This document shows positions 44,919 to 54,177 of a stretch of 64,000 bases of DNA, piece after piece. Both the position numbers and the translations under genes were made by a program. The stretch is from Solobacterium sp. Lineage in GTDB: Bacteria; Bacillota_I; Bacilli_A; Erysipelotrichales; Erysipelotrichaceae. The DNA lies in NCBI GenBank assembly GCA_022486705.1, contig JAKVKC010000012.1:1-64000 (forward strand). Direction: 5' to 3'. How positions within the stretch are numbered: position 1 is the stretch's first letter; each line of letters begins with the position of its first letter. Under the pieces are notes generated by a model. That model was given only the letters and a program-made list of their open reading frames with translations, was not told where the DNA came from and ran no database searches.

Positions 44919-47204
44919 TTACTCATCGTCGTCGTCTTTTCTCTTCTTCTTTGCCGCGAAGACAAGGATGCCGGCGAACCCAGCCAATGCAACAGCTGCG
45001 TATGGGGCAACACTGACGATGACACCCGTTGGAATTGTACCGACCTTATAGATCGTAAATGCCACGGTCGTATTTGCCTGCATGTATGTATCAGAGATAG
45101 CATACTTAGAATCGCTGATATTGGTATTCGGAGCTGTATTCGGAGAAAGGATAATATCTGTATTGGCCCCCAGATCATCTGTCTTTGTATCCGAATCGGC
45201 AGCGGTACCTGTACTGTAATCCTGTTCGATGGAAGTCACGGTCGTCAATGTCTCTGCCTTCATCACTGCTTCATCTGCGGTGACCGTATAGCCTGGATCT
45301 TCCGAGATGCTCTTGAAGACGATATACTCGCTTGCTTTCAGCTTGAATGGATATGTATAAGCACCGGCAGAGTCAACGGTAATCGACCCCTGTGTATTGT
45401 CACTCTTGATCCAAGTGATCGTTGATCCTTTGGTCGCACCCGTAAGATTCAAAGTATATGTATACTCTTCTGTCTTAGAAGCCTGGTTGCCATCCGCATA
45501 ATGCTTAACTGTCAGGTTCATCGCCTTGACCCGGCTGGTACTTGTCAGATAGGAAGTCTTATCACTGATGACTTTTGTTTCGGTATTGTATTCCAATAAA
45601 TTGTCGGTATGTGCTACGACTGCTGTAACATGGAATTTATTATAGTCATCCGTTCCCTGAATACTGCTCAGTCTGGTGACCCAAACATCGAAGTACAGTT
45701 TTCCGCTGGAAGGGACCTTTTCATTATTGCTTGTTTCCGTAACAGCGTATCTGAAGATACCAGGGTTTGCCCAAGCAATTTCACTGAAGTCTACCGTAAA
45801 TGTCTTCGCTGTATATAATGCTTCAGCTTCTGCACCCAAAGTCGGGCTTACCAAGGAAGAGACCAAGGCACCGCTGTTGAAGTCATTGACATTGAAGCTC
45901 AGTGTCGTTGAGGATGCACCGCTGTTGGTGAACTTGACCTTGCTCGGTGTAATACCGTCACGAACTTCTTCAAGTGTTGTTGTCCCTGTCTTCGATGCTT
46001 CCTGAAGAACAGTATCACCTGTTTCATTGCCATTGACATTGCTGATAGTATAAGTGAATTCTGTATCTGTCGGTGCTGACTTATAGATCAGATACTTTGT
46101 AATCGTTGAAATAGAACTTGTGGATACTGTAATGACACCGTCTGATGTTGTGCTCTCACCTTTGATATAGGATGTCAAATCTGAAGTTGTTGTATATTTG
46201 CCGCCATAAATATCTACTGTTGTTGGATCAGCGCCATCCAATCCCGCTCCTATCAAGCCATTGAATGTGCCGCCATATATCGTTGTTATTGAATCATTGA
46301 GACGATAAGCGAATACATGGTTTCCTGCAAGAGCCGTGGTAAACACACCGCCATTGATTACCATTTTCGGTGAATAATCCGCAGGTTCATATTGTGCTGA
46401 ATAAATGCCGCCGCTCACAATAACACCTTGGTTTTCAGTTCTGGTTTCTGTTTTTCCCTTGCCAGTTATAACAGCAGTACCATCATTTTTAAATGTTCCG
46501 CCATTGATTGTTGCATCCCACCAAGAATGCATCACAGACAGGCCCGTAAAGTCGCCGCCGTTGATAACAATTTTTGAGTACGCTACTGCTTTGATGCACA
46601 TGGTAGAAGTGCTGCCTGTAATATCATATGTTCCGCCATTGATTGTCAATTGTGCAACCGTATTGCCACGGTCAATGTTTCCACCATTTGTCAGGATTGT
46701 ATCTGTGCTGTCACCGCTGTCCAGTTCCCAGCCAACATGAATCATTGCTGCGCCTGCACCTGATGCAGTTGTATTGTAATCCGTAGATGAATGGAAAGTT
46801 CCATCATTGATTATCATTGTGCCATAATCTCTGACAACATAATATTGGCCAGTATATGTTCCGCCATTGATGATTGTTGTTGACCCAGGAAGCGATAGAA
46901 CTGCTGAGCGGACTGCAGTAGAAGCTGTTACAGTTCCATATACGGTCGTCTCACCGACTTTGCGTCCGCTGTCAACAATCGTCAATGAACCGGAATTAAT
47001 GATTGCATCAGCATCCGCAACTGTAATATTATATCCAGCCAAGTCTAAAGTAACTGTCGCTCCGGCAGGAATTTTGATCTGCTCTGTTCGATCTTCTGTC
47101 AATGTCAGATTAGCAGAGACTTCCTCTGCCTGAACGGTATAGACCGGCATGATTGCCAGTGCTACCATGATCATCATCACGATCGAGATTATCTTCTTTT
47201 TCAT
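44919..47204 (-). CDS. Pilin-type protein with beta-helix head
   Basis: From ATG 47204 (GGAGG nine bases upstream) the protein has a signal peptide (MKKKIISIVMMIMVAL...VQAEE). About 330 residues of short INGGTF/VNGGVF-type repeats follow, the pattern of a right-handed beta-helix as in surface adhesins and lyases. Pilin domains come next (EIAWANPGIFRYAVTE, YTYTLNLTGATKGS), and the protein ends GTIPTGVIVSVAPYAA, a hydrophobic span and KKKRKDDDDE. IPTG replaces LPXTG as the likely sorting motif. It is probably a tip or side subunit. A TGTGAY-repeat promoter lies upstream. Confidence 0.82.
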   Translation of the reverse strand: MKKKIISIVMMIMVALAIMPVYTVQAEEVSANLTLTEDRTEQIKIPAGATVTLDLAGYNITVADADAIINSGSLTIVDSGRKVGETTVYGTVTASTAVRSAVLSLPGSTTIINGGTYTGQYYVVRDYGTMIINDGTFHSSTDYNTTASGAGAAMIHVGWELDSGDSTDTILTNGGNIDRGNTVAQLTINGGTYDITGSTSTMCIKAVAYSKIVINGGDFTGLSVMHSWWDATINGGTFKNDGTAVITGKGKTETRTENQGVIVSGGIYSAQYEPADYSPKMVINGGVFTTALAGNHVFAYRLNDSITTIYGGTFNGLIGAGLDGADPTTVDIYGGKYTTTSDLTSYIKGESTTSDGVITVSTSSISTITKYLIYKSAPTDTEFTYTISNVNGNETGDTVLQEASKTGTTTLEEVRDGITPSKVKFTNSGASSTTLSFNVNDFNSGALVSSLVSPTLGAEAEALYTAKTFTVDFSEIAWANPGIFRYAVTETSNNEKVPSSGKLYFDVWVTRLSSIQGTDDYNKFHVTAVVAHTDNLLEYNTETKVISDKTSYLTSTSRVKAMNLTVKHYADGNQASKTEEYTYTLNLTGATKGSTITWIKSDNTQGSITVDSAGAYTYPFKLKASEYIVFKSISEDPGYTVTADEAVMKAETLTTVTSIEQDYSTGTAADSDTKTDDLGANTDIILSPNTAPNTNISDSKYAISDTYMQANTTVAFTIYKVGTIPTGVIVSVAPYAAVALAGFAGILVFAAKKKRKDDDDE

Positions 47205-47257
47205 AGAGGTTATCCTCCCTTTCACGAGAAACAAACTACCCTTTCTTATGCAATTTC

Positions 47258-47327
47258 ATAATATGGTTTGCAGTATCACAGTAATGTCACAAAAATCTCC
47301 TAAAAATGGACATTACCTGCATTACTC
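47258..47327 (-). promoter_or_regulatory. Pilus-type promoter with direct repeats (beta-helix pilin)
   Basis: Reading on the minus strand: GAGTAA (47327-47322), 35 bases to TTGTGAC, then TGTGAC (47291-47286), five bases, TGTGAT (47280-47275), eleven bases, TATTAT (47263-47258). The -35 region is covered by the repeats, as in activator-dependent promoters. Confidence 0.7.
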
Positions 47328-47337
47328 ATTCAACATA

Positions 47338-49101
47338 TTATTCAGACTCCATTTCATGTACTTTTTTCTTTCTTCTGAGCAGCAGAATGCCAGCCGCTCC
47401 CAGACCCATGCATACGGTATACGGTGCTGTATCAAGGATGATCCCGGTTGGAACAATGCCATCGCGGAAGTTGCGGAAGACTACTTCTACATCTTCACTG
47501 ACACTTGGATTGATCATTGATCCAGCATCACGATCGACCGATACCGTTGGACTTGCAGAACTGAGCGTGAGGGAAAAGCCAAAAGATTCCAGTTCTTCTT
47601 TCTCAGAAGTGATGGAATACGATGCCTGCTTCTGAATATCTTTGATGGTAACGCACTGTGATCCCGTCAATACGGCATCCAGAGCCGCATGTCCATTCGC
47701 ATCGACATTTACATCTGTCACAGTGCCGCTGGAATAAACAGCCTTCAGCACACGGCCGGGAATATCATCTTCAATGGTCACGTGATAGGTAAACTTTCTG
47801 CGCGTATCGCTCATATTTCCTTCATAATTATTGCTGATCTTCAGATCATTGGTCGTCAGCAGATAGGAATTTGTGAAGCCGCTGTTCTTCTCTTCCGAAG
47901 AGAGCGTAATACCTTTCATGCTTACAGGATTGCGATGAAAGACAGATGCAGAAGCTGTCAAGATGCCGTTCTCTGGATATTCCACAAGGATATCAAAGGT
48001 GCGCTGTGTATTCTCATCCAGACGGAATAGATTGGCAGATACGCCTTCCAATACTGTATTTTCGGTGATCGTATACCGATAGATGCCAGGCTCTGTAAAC
48101 TGAGACGGATCGATCAGGATCTTTACTGTTTTCTGTATGTATTTTTTATCATTCGCAGACGCATCGTTCGGTGTGCCGATTGACGTACTGTCAGCGGAAG
48201 AGAAAGCGATTGGCTTTACCATGCATGTTTCATTCAGCAGGCCTGCTTTCACTTCATCACCTGCACTGCTTCTGGCCATTGGTGTCCCAGGCGCAATTGT
48301 GTAAGCAAAAACGATGTCCTGCATCTCTGCATCAGATGCCATTGTCACATTCTGTTCAAAGTATGCCGGATAGACCAGCTGATACCGTGCATCTGCACTG
48401 GTGTCCTTGTTCCATTGGCTGCTGATATAGATCCGCGATACAACTGTATTTTTCATCATATCGGTGATATCAGCACTATCCGATACTGCAAAGGAGCTGA
48501 GATCCAATTGTGTCAATGAAATATCCTGAGCAAACATCTCCGCAAAGTCTGTGACGGATGCTGTATTCATCTCATCAATATTCAGCGATGACAGAGCAGA
48601 CATATTGGCAAACATGCTGTTCATATTCTTTACCGATGCCGTATTCCATGTACTGATATCCAACGATGCTAAAGCAGCATCGCCGTCAAACATATGACTC
48701 ATATTCGTGACCCTTGTTGCATCCAAGCCATGAATATCCACAGCCGTCAGATTGGTCAGTCCCGCAAACATCCCGCTGCTGTCCGCATTCATATAGACCG
48801 TATCTGTATCCGCATACCAATAGACTGTGCTGCCATCCAGCCAAGCCAATGCTTTCTCACCATCGCTGAGAGAAACAGAAGAAGCCTCTTCGTTATAGAC
48901 TGCTGTGCGTACAAACGAAGTGATCTTTGCTTCACCGCCAGATGCCAATGATTGCAATGCCGCATTGAAATTTCTGCCGTTCTTCAATGTTACAGAAGTA
49001 TTTTCGGCATGAATGGTATCAAAGGAACACATGATAAAACCGGCAGCAGTCATGCATGTCAGTATCCGGTGCATCTGTTTTTTCCATGTTCCCTTTTTCA
49101 T
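47338..49101 (-). CDS. Pilin-type protein with BspA/DUF285 repeats
   Basis: This 587-residue secreted protein has a signal peptide ending IHAEN. Residues ~95-225 are BspA-like DUF285 repeats (MFAGLTNLTAVDIHGL, MSHMFDGDAALASLDIS, MNSMFANMSALSSLNI), known from adhesins of oral and gut bacteria. Two pilin-type domains follow (FTEPGIYRYTITENTVLEG; YEGNMSDTRRKFTYHVTI), then GIVPTGIILDTAPYT, a hydrophobic span and a basic tail. It follows a class B sortase gene by three bases and has no promoter of its own, so the two form one operon. Confidence 0.83.
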   Translation of the reverse strand: MKKGTWKKQMHRILTCMTAAGFIMCSFDTIHAENTSVTLKNGRNFNAALQSLASGGEAKITSFVRTAVYNEEASSVSLSDGEKALAWLDGSTVYWYADTDTVYMNADSSGMFAGLTNLTAVDIHGLDATRVTNMSHMFDGDAALASLDISTWNTASVKNMNSMFANMSALSSLNIDEMNTASVTDFAEMFAQDISLTQLDLSSFAVSDSADITDMMKNTVVSRIYISSQWNKDTSADARYQLVYPAYFEQNVTMASDAEMQDIVFAYTIAPGTPMARSSAGDEVKAGLLNETCMVKPIAFSSADSTSIGTPNDASANDKKYIQKTVKILIDPSQFTEPGIYRYTITENTVLEGVSANLFRLDENTQRTFDILVEYPENGILTASASVFHRNPVSMKGITLSSEEKNSGFTNSYLLTTNDLKISNNYEGNMSDTRRKFTYHVTIEDDIPGRVLKAVYSSGTVTDVNVDANGHAALDAVLTGSQCVTIKDIQKQASYSITSEKEELESFGFSLTLSSASPTVSVDRDAGSMINPSVSEDVEVVFRNFRDGIVPTGIILDTAPYTVCMGLGAAGILLLRRKKKVHEMESE

Positions 49102-49104
49102 AGT

Positions 49105-49827
49105 CTACAGTTCTTTCGCAAAGACAACGGTTCTTTCTGCTGAAGTCAATTCGGTGCATGTCTGCAGCGTGATCAGATGATCTGTAGCTGCGATATCTAT
49201 ATCGGAATAGATTGACGAGCGATCCTTTGCATTATGGATAAAAGCATAGAAGTCCTGATCCGTCTGGAAAATATTCTGCGTATAATTCCAGTCATCCTTT
49301 GATCGATCAATGTTGCATACCGCATAGATCTCATAAGTCTTGATGCCTTCTGCCCAATCAATAAAGAAACGCTTGTTCTTGCTGTAAGTATCCTGATTGA
49401 CCAGCTGCTGCAGAGGTGTAAAGACAAGCGATGAATCCTCCGTGAATACGGCATGTCCGTAAATCGTAATATTCTGATCGGTCAGAGAATCCGCCGCATC
49501 TATCAGGGGAATGCCGCCAAGACTTTTTTCCTGATCAAGATTGTTCTGCAGATACGTATAGTTGTCATTTCCCTGTACGATCGGCAGACTGATCAGATTG
49601 CTGCTGAACCAGATCCAGCCGCGATAGTCTTCATACTTGCTGGACATCTCACTGTAGGATACCGGTGAAGTCAGGACCACTGTCTCTGCTTTTACCGGTG
49701 CAAGCATATTGGAAACACTGTCAGAAGCAGCGTGGATATCATTGTAATAGCGATATAGCTGCCAGCCGCTGAAACCGACCGCAGCCGCACAGAACATCAA
49801 TATGATCTTTGACATGGTGTGTTTCAT
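49105..49827 (-). CDS. Class B sortase
   Basis: This 240-residue protein has one N-terminal anchor and the SrtB pattern: GWIWFSSNLISLPIVQGNDNYTYL, the His in ITIYGHAVF, Cys in ITLQTCTE and Arg in SAERTVVFAKEL. It lacks the C-terminal span of the sortase at 42996, so the two may split the work, one polymerising pilins and the other anchoring or adding a given subunit. It is made with the DUF285 pilin just downstream. GGAGG precedes the ATG. Confidence 0.87.
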   Translation of the reverse strand: MKHTMSKIILMFCAAAVGFSGWQLYRYYNDIHAASDSVSNMLAPVKAETVVLTSPVSYSEMSSKYEDYRGWIWFSSNLISLPIVQGNDNYTYLQNNLDQEKSLGGIPLIDAADSLTDQNITIYGHAVFTEDSSLVFTPLQQLVNQDTYSKNKRFFIDWAEGIKTYEIYAVCNIDRSKDDWNYTQNIFQTDQDFYAFIHNAKDRSSIYSDIDIAATDHLITLQTCTELTSAERTVVFAKEL

Positions 49828-49871
49828 GATATCCCTCCTTCATAGGAAAAAAGTTATTATTATCCACTTTT

Positions 49872-49942
49872 ATGGTAGCGTCCGGTCTGTCACAGCAAAG
49901 TCACAAAACTGACAGGCATGCTGCATGTTACGCACGTTACTC
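49872..49942 (-). promoter_or_regulatory. Pilus-type promoter with direct repeats (sortase/DUF285 operon)
   Basis: Minus strand: GAGTAA (49942-49937), then TGTGAC (49905-49900), five bases, TGTGAC (49894-49889), eleven bases, TACCAT (49877-49872). Same plan as the sites at 47258, 54048 and 55474. Confidence 0.7.
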
Positions 49943-49949
49943 ATCTAAA

Positions 49950-49978
49950 GAAAAGACAGACCGTTTGGCCTGCCTTTA
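49950..49978 (-). terminator. Terminator after the main pilin gene
   Basis: AGGCAGGCC and GGTCTGTCT (two G:U pairs) around a four-base loop, then TTTTC on the minus strand. Confidence 0.6.
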
Positions 49979-50000
49979 GGGAGGAAATGCTTATGCTTGA

Positions 50001-51587
50001 TCAGCCTTCATACTCTTCTTCGTTCTTTTTCTTTTTCAGGAAGAAGACCAGACCGGCAAAGCCAGCTAATACAACAATTGCATATGGAGCAGTATTTGTA
50101 ATGACACCGGTAGGGATCGTGCCCTGCTTCGTATTGGTGAAGGTGACTGTTGTATCATCAATGATCTTCGTATCTGCAACGGTCAGTGTATTTTCATCCA
50201 TCGCAATATCTACTGCAGTTCCATCCATGGCAGCATTTGTCGAAGCAGCTGATGAGGTAAACATCGAAGCCAGTTTAACGATGGTCGGTGTTCCGATCTC
50301 GGTCAATGTCTTTCCATCAGAACTCATTGCGTAAGCAATTGTTCCCGTGTCGCCATTGCCAGCCGTGATCGTAATGCCATATCCACTCTGTGCCCAGGTA
50401 CCACTCACTGTCGCATTGTTTGCCGGTGCTGCGGTATCTGCTGCGACGAAAGTCGCTGTCTTATCGGTATTCAGAGTAATTGTATTCGTCAATGTTCCAG
50501 TGGTATTTGTGTATGTACCGCTGACCAGTGCATTCAGTCCGCCATTTGCCTTATCGCCAGTCACAGCAGCAGAAGCCGTATAGCCTTCACTGTCGATCGT
50601 TGTCTTGTTTTCATTGACCGAATAGCCTGTTCCTTTGGCAAGTCCCTGGATCACAATAGACTGTCCATGATGGATCCAGAATGTCTTTGTCACTGCGCCA
50701 TAGGCATCTGCCGTCATCTCTGATGGGTTGACATGGATCACCGTAGAAGCACCATTGATCTCTGTCTGTGCTTGTGCATTTGTGGTCAGATCAACATTGT
50801 AGATCGTTCCTTCTTTGGCGCCTGTGATTGTTACATCGAACTGGAAGTATTCATCATGAGATGCCTGATTGCCGGCAACGCTCTTCGCAATCGTCAGATT
50901 CTCGGTGTCGTAATCATTGGTGAACCCATCCGCTTTGGTCGCTGTGTCGATCGTATAGACCGTCTTGCCATTGACGATCTCACTGGATGCCTGATACATG
51001 ACATATGCTTTCACGGTCAGGTTCGCGACACCATTGTTCATAATGACAGCACCTGAAGTATCCGTCTCATAAGCAACGATCACTTCCATGATAGTAGGCT
51101 TCTGATCGTATGTAATTGATGGCTCTGTCCCTGGTGTTTCCTGGAGTACATACTGGAACGTTCCGATATCCTTGAAGGTCACGGCCGAGAAATCTGCTGT
51201 CACTTCCGTACGGGCATACTTTTTCCCTGTCGCTAAAGTTACCGCATCTTTATCCGTGGTACCGGCCGTACTTTGATTCTTGGATGTGATTGCTGTCGAC
51301 ATCGTCTGAAGTTCTGTATAGGTCGTCTGCCCCGCATCAAATACAGCTGTGCCTACGGTCGGTGTGCCTGATGCCTTCTCCGATGCGTTTGTGCCATATG
51401 GCACAATCGTATATGCAAAGGTCTCGTTCGGCACATTGGCTTCCTTGTCCATCGTGATATAGGAAGCAAATGTGACTGAGCCGCCGGCAACACTGTATTC
51501 CGCATTTGCAGTAATGCTTGTTCCCATCGCTGCTGTGCTCAGCAATGCCGCTGCCGATACTGATGCTGCTATTCTGTTTATTTTCAT
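50001..51587 (-). CDS. Major pilin-like protein (FctA/Spy0128 type)
   Basis: From ATG 51587 (GGAGGG upstream) the protein has a signal peptide, then an isopeptide-type domain: VTFASYITMDKEANVPNETFAYTI holds the Lys, FKDIGTFQYVLQETPG the Glu, and TNDY the Asn. A DUF7601-like domain follows (LTIAKSVAGNQASHDEYFQFDVTI). It ends GTIPTGVITNTAPYAI, a hydrophobic span and KKKKNEEEYEG. It has no extra binding module and is shaped like a backbone pilin. Only one weak TGTGAC lies upstream (near 51631), so its control may differ from the other pilin genes. Confidence 0.82.
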   Translation of the reverse strand: MKINRIAASVSAAALLSTAAMGTSITANAEYSVAGGSVTFASYITMDKEANVPNETFAYTIVPYGTNASEKASGTPTVGTAVFDAGQTTYTELQTMSTAITSKNQSTAGTTDKDAVTLATGKKYARTEVTADFSAVTFKDIGTFQYVLQETPGTEPSITYDQKPTIMEVIVAYETDTSGAVIMNNGVANLTVKAYVMYQASSEIVNGKTVYTIDTATKADGFTNDYDTENLTIAKSVAGNQASHDEYFQFDVTITGAKEGTIYNVDLTTNAQAQTEINGASTVIHVNPSEMTADAYGAVTKTFWIHHGQSIVIQGLAKGTGYSVNENKTTIDSEGYTASAAVTGDKANGGLNALVSGTYTNTTGTLTNTITLNTDKTATFVAADTAAPANNATVSGTWAQSGYGITITAGNGDTGTIAYAMSSDGKTLTEIGTPTIVKLASMFTSSAASTNAAMDGTAVDIAMDENTLTVADTKIIDDTTVTFTNTKQGTIPTGVITNTAPYAIVVLAGFAGLVFFLKKKKNEEEYEG

Positions 51588-51705
51588 ATTGATCCCTCCA
51601 TTTGATGTGGAATGATTGTGTGCTTCCAAGTACTTTCTTATTTACTGTTCAGTCACATCCCTGTTTCCAATCCGGATACATGATGCTTACTTCTGTTCAG
51701 ATGAA

Positions 51706-54006
51706 TTATTCATCATCGTCTTCTTTGCTCTTCTTGTGTCTAGCAAAGACGATGAGCCCAAAGAATCCGCATAAGCCAATCGCTGCGTATGGTGCAACTG
51801 CAATGATCACACCGGTAGGGACAATGCCCTTCTTTTCGTTGTTGATCGTCAATACAGTATTGGCTGTCAGACCGCTGTCTGCGACTAATTTTGTTGTCGC
51901 ATCCATGGCCAGAGCCGCCGCTCCATTCTGATTGTCACCAACAGCAGAAGCTAAGGTAGATTCATAGCCTGTACTGTTCAGTGTTTCGGTATTTTCACCA
52001 ACCGTGTATGCCGTGCCATTTGCCAAGCCTTCGATGATGAAGGAATCTCCTGCTTTCATCCAGACTTTGCCTGATGCTGTACCATTGGTACCGGCGACCA
52101 TTGAAGTCGTATTCTGCTTGCCGGTCGGTGTAACATAGCTCTCACTGACTGGAGATACTTTGTAGATCGTTCCTGCTACTGCATTCGAGATTGAGATATT
52201 GAAATCAAAGTATTCATCCGTTCTTGCCTGGTTGCCGCTGATCGATTTAACAATCGTCAGTGTATTTGTCTTATATGTATTAACAAAGCCATCGACCTTG
52301 CTGGCAGAAGTAAATGCACCTGTTCCGTATACAGTATCTGTTGGATCGGTATGCAGTACATAGTTCGTTACTTCCAGCTTATCATTCGTATCATTGGAAG
52401 ATACATAGACATCCAAGATCAGCTGTCTTGTATCTGCCGTAATATATGCTTTATTCGGATTCACTTCTGAAACAAGATATCGATAGACGCCCGGTTCACT
52501 GAAATCAACACTTGAGAAATCCACTTTGACTTTTGCGGTCGCATATTTCTGACCATCCTCCAGATTGACCGTATTATATGTCGTGTCATTTTTTGAGGTC
52601 ACTGATGCTGTCGTGAACTTTGCCGTGCCAATTGTCGGTGTCCCGCTGACTCTTAACGGTGCATTGCCTGCATATACAACACCGGTTCCATTGGTTGTAC
52701 CTGTACCAGCCTTGATTGAGAAGGAGAAGGTCGTATTCGGTACAGATGCACTGTCATCCATGATCAGATATTTATTGATCTCAATCGAATTATCTTTGGT
52801 CTCAAGTCCCAGAACATTCTTGGTCGCAATCAAGTACGTATTCGAATTTCCCTTTTTCCATGTATCGTAATTATCAGCGAATCCATTGGCATAGGATTCA
52901 TCTGCCGAGAATTCAACGAAGTATCCAATCTCCTGGGTCTCTGCATAGTCATTCAGCAGACCGCCATCCCAGTTTGTAAGTGCGCAGTCTTCAGTCCTTG
53001 TGTAATCATTTTCCGCTCTGATCAGCGTACTGTCATATAGCTCACCGGAAGAATTTGGTTCCCCTGATGCCCACAGTGAGCTGTCGATGACATTGCCATG
53101 TTCCGGACCATCTGCCCAATAGTAATCCGTATAGATTGTTGATGAAGTCAAACCGCCATACTGAGATTCGGTCATGCCATGTGCAGATGCATACTTTGCT
53201 GTTGTCAGCATGTTTGCAATACTTGCTGCAGAATTCGGCACTGAATCAAAATCATCGATCATCAGCCAGCTGGACAATTTCGAGCCGGTAGAGACACCGG
53301 TCGGAGCTACATAAATTGCAGTGCCGCCGATCCATGCATAGCTGCGGTTGATATTTGCCATGATCTTGTTTTCATCGTAGGAAGTGATCGTCGCTAGATA
53401 TCCCTTCAGTCCGCCGAAGGTGAGGCTCTTTGCAGCATTGTAAGCTTCATGCCAGGTCGTCTCTGCGTCTACATACATGTAGTAATGATTTTCACCCGGT
53501 ACCTGATAGAAATAATAGCTGCTGCCGCTAGGAAGCTTGACTTCGTTTGTACTTAAAGTGAAGTAAATGCCAATGCCAGGATTATCTGCATCTGAATTGA
53601 TATTTGCATTGTATGTGAACTTAATGGATTTCAGGATCGTTTCAATGGCATCCGCTGTGTTGTTCGGGCTCTTCAGGATCAGAAGATCACTGAAAGCAGA
53701 GTACTGCGAGCCGCCGTAGTTGTAAGTATGCGTGCCGACGGATGATGAACTGATTGCCGCCGTATTAAAGCTGCCATTGGTCACATTAATGGTAATGTAG
53801 GTTGCTGATTTTCCAGCTGGCAGAGTTACGACAGGATCGCTGACAGTATATACGCTGCTGTCAAGGTCATACGCAATCTCTGTAAAATTGACCGAGCATG
53901 TATCGTCTGCCGCTTTTGCCGAAATTGTACTGATCCCGAGCGTGCCCAACACTGTCATGAAAACGACCAGCCATGCCACAATATTATTTCTCACCTTTCG
54001 CAACAT
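51706..54006 (-). CDS. Pilin-type protein with C-type lectin-like domain
   Basis: The protein starts at ATG 54006 (GGAGG upstream), not at the in-frame 54093, and has a signal peptide ending SAKAA. A C-type lectin-like domain spans about residues 160-370: the start AYNAAKSLTFGGLKGYLATI, then YAWIGGTAI, YWADGPEHGN, WASGEPN and EDCALTNWDGGLLNDYAE. Of the usual disulfide Cys only CALT is seen. Pilin domains follow (FSEPGVYRYLVSEVNP; ISGNQARTDEYFDFNISI) and the end GIVPTGVIIAVAPYAA with a KK-rich tail. It is a strong candidate tip adhesin for sugar or protein ligands. Confidence 0.83.
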   Translation of the reverse strand: MLRKVRNNIVAWLVVFMTVLGTLGISTISAKAADDTCSVNFTEIAYDLDSSVYTVSDPVVTLPAGKSATYITINVTNGSFNTAAISSSSVGTHTYNYGGSQYSAFSDLLILKSPNNTADAIETILKSIKFTYNANINSDADNPGIGIYFTLSTNEVKLPSGSSYYFYQVPGENHYYMYVDAETTWHEAYNAAKSLTFGGLKGYLATITSYDENKIMANINRSYAWIGGTAIYVAPTGVSTGSKLSSWLMIDDFDSVPNSAASIANMLTTAKYASAHGMTESQYGGLTSSTIYTDYYWADGPEHGNVIDSSLWASGEPNSSGELYDSTLIRAENDYTRTEDCALTNWDGGLLNDYAETQEIGYFVEFSADESYANGFADNYDTWKKGNSNTYLIATKNVLGLETKDNSIEINKYLIMDDSASVPNTTFSFSIKAGTGTTNGTGVVYAGNAPLRVSGTPTIGTAKFTTASVTSKNDTTYNTVNLEDGQKYATAKVKVDFSSVDFSEPGVYRYLVSEVNPNKAYITADTRQLILDVYVSSNDTNDKLEVTNYVLHTDPTDTVYGTGAFTSASKVDGFVNTYKTNTLTIVKSISGNQARTDEYFDFNISISNAVAGTIYKVSPVSESYVTPTGKQNTTSMVAGTNGTASGKVWMKAGDSFIIEGLANGTAYTVGENTETLNSTGYESTLASAVGDNQNGAAALAMDATTKLVADSGLTANTVLTINNEKKGIVPTGVIIAVAPYAAIGLCGFFGLIVFARHKKSKEDDDE

Positions 54007-54047
54007 ATTTATACCTCCATGCCACCATTTTGGTTTTCTATACTTGT

Positions 54048-54117
54048 ATGGTAAAAAGTGAAGCATCACAGGACTGTCACAATAATCTCCCATTTTCGCA
54101 TGTTATTATGATTACTC
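54048..54117 (-). promoter_or_regulatory. Pilus-type promoter with direct repeats (lectin-like pilin)
   Basis: Minus strand: GAGTAA (54117-54112), 35 bases to TTGTGAC, then TGTGAC (54081-54076), five bases, TGTGAT (54070-54065), eleven bases, TACCAT (54053-54048). Confidence 0.7.
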
Positions 54118-54177
54118 ATAAATTCATCAATTCTGCATGTCATTGGCAGATTCTGCGATTGAAGCCCTATTTTTCAT

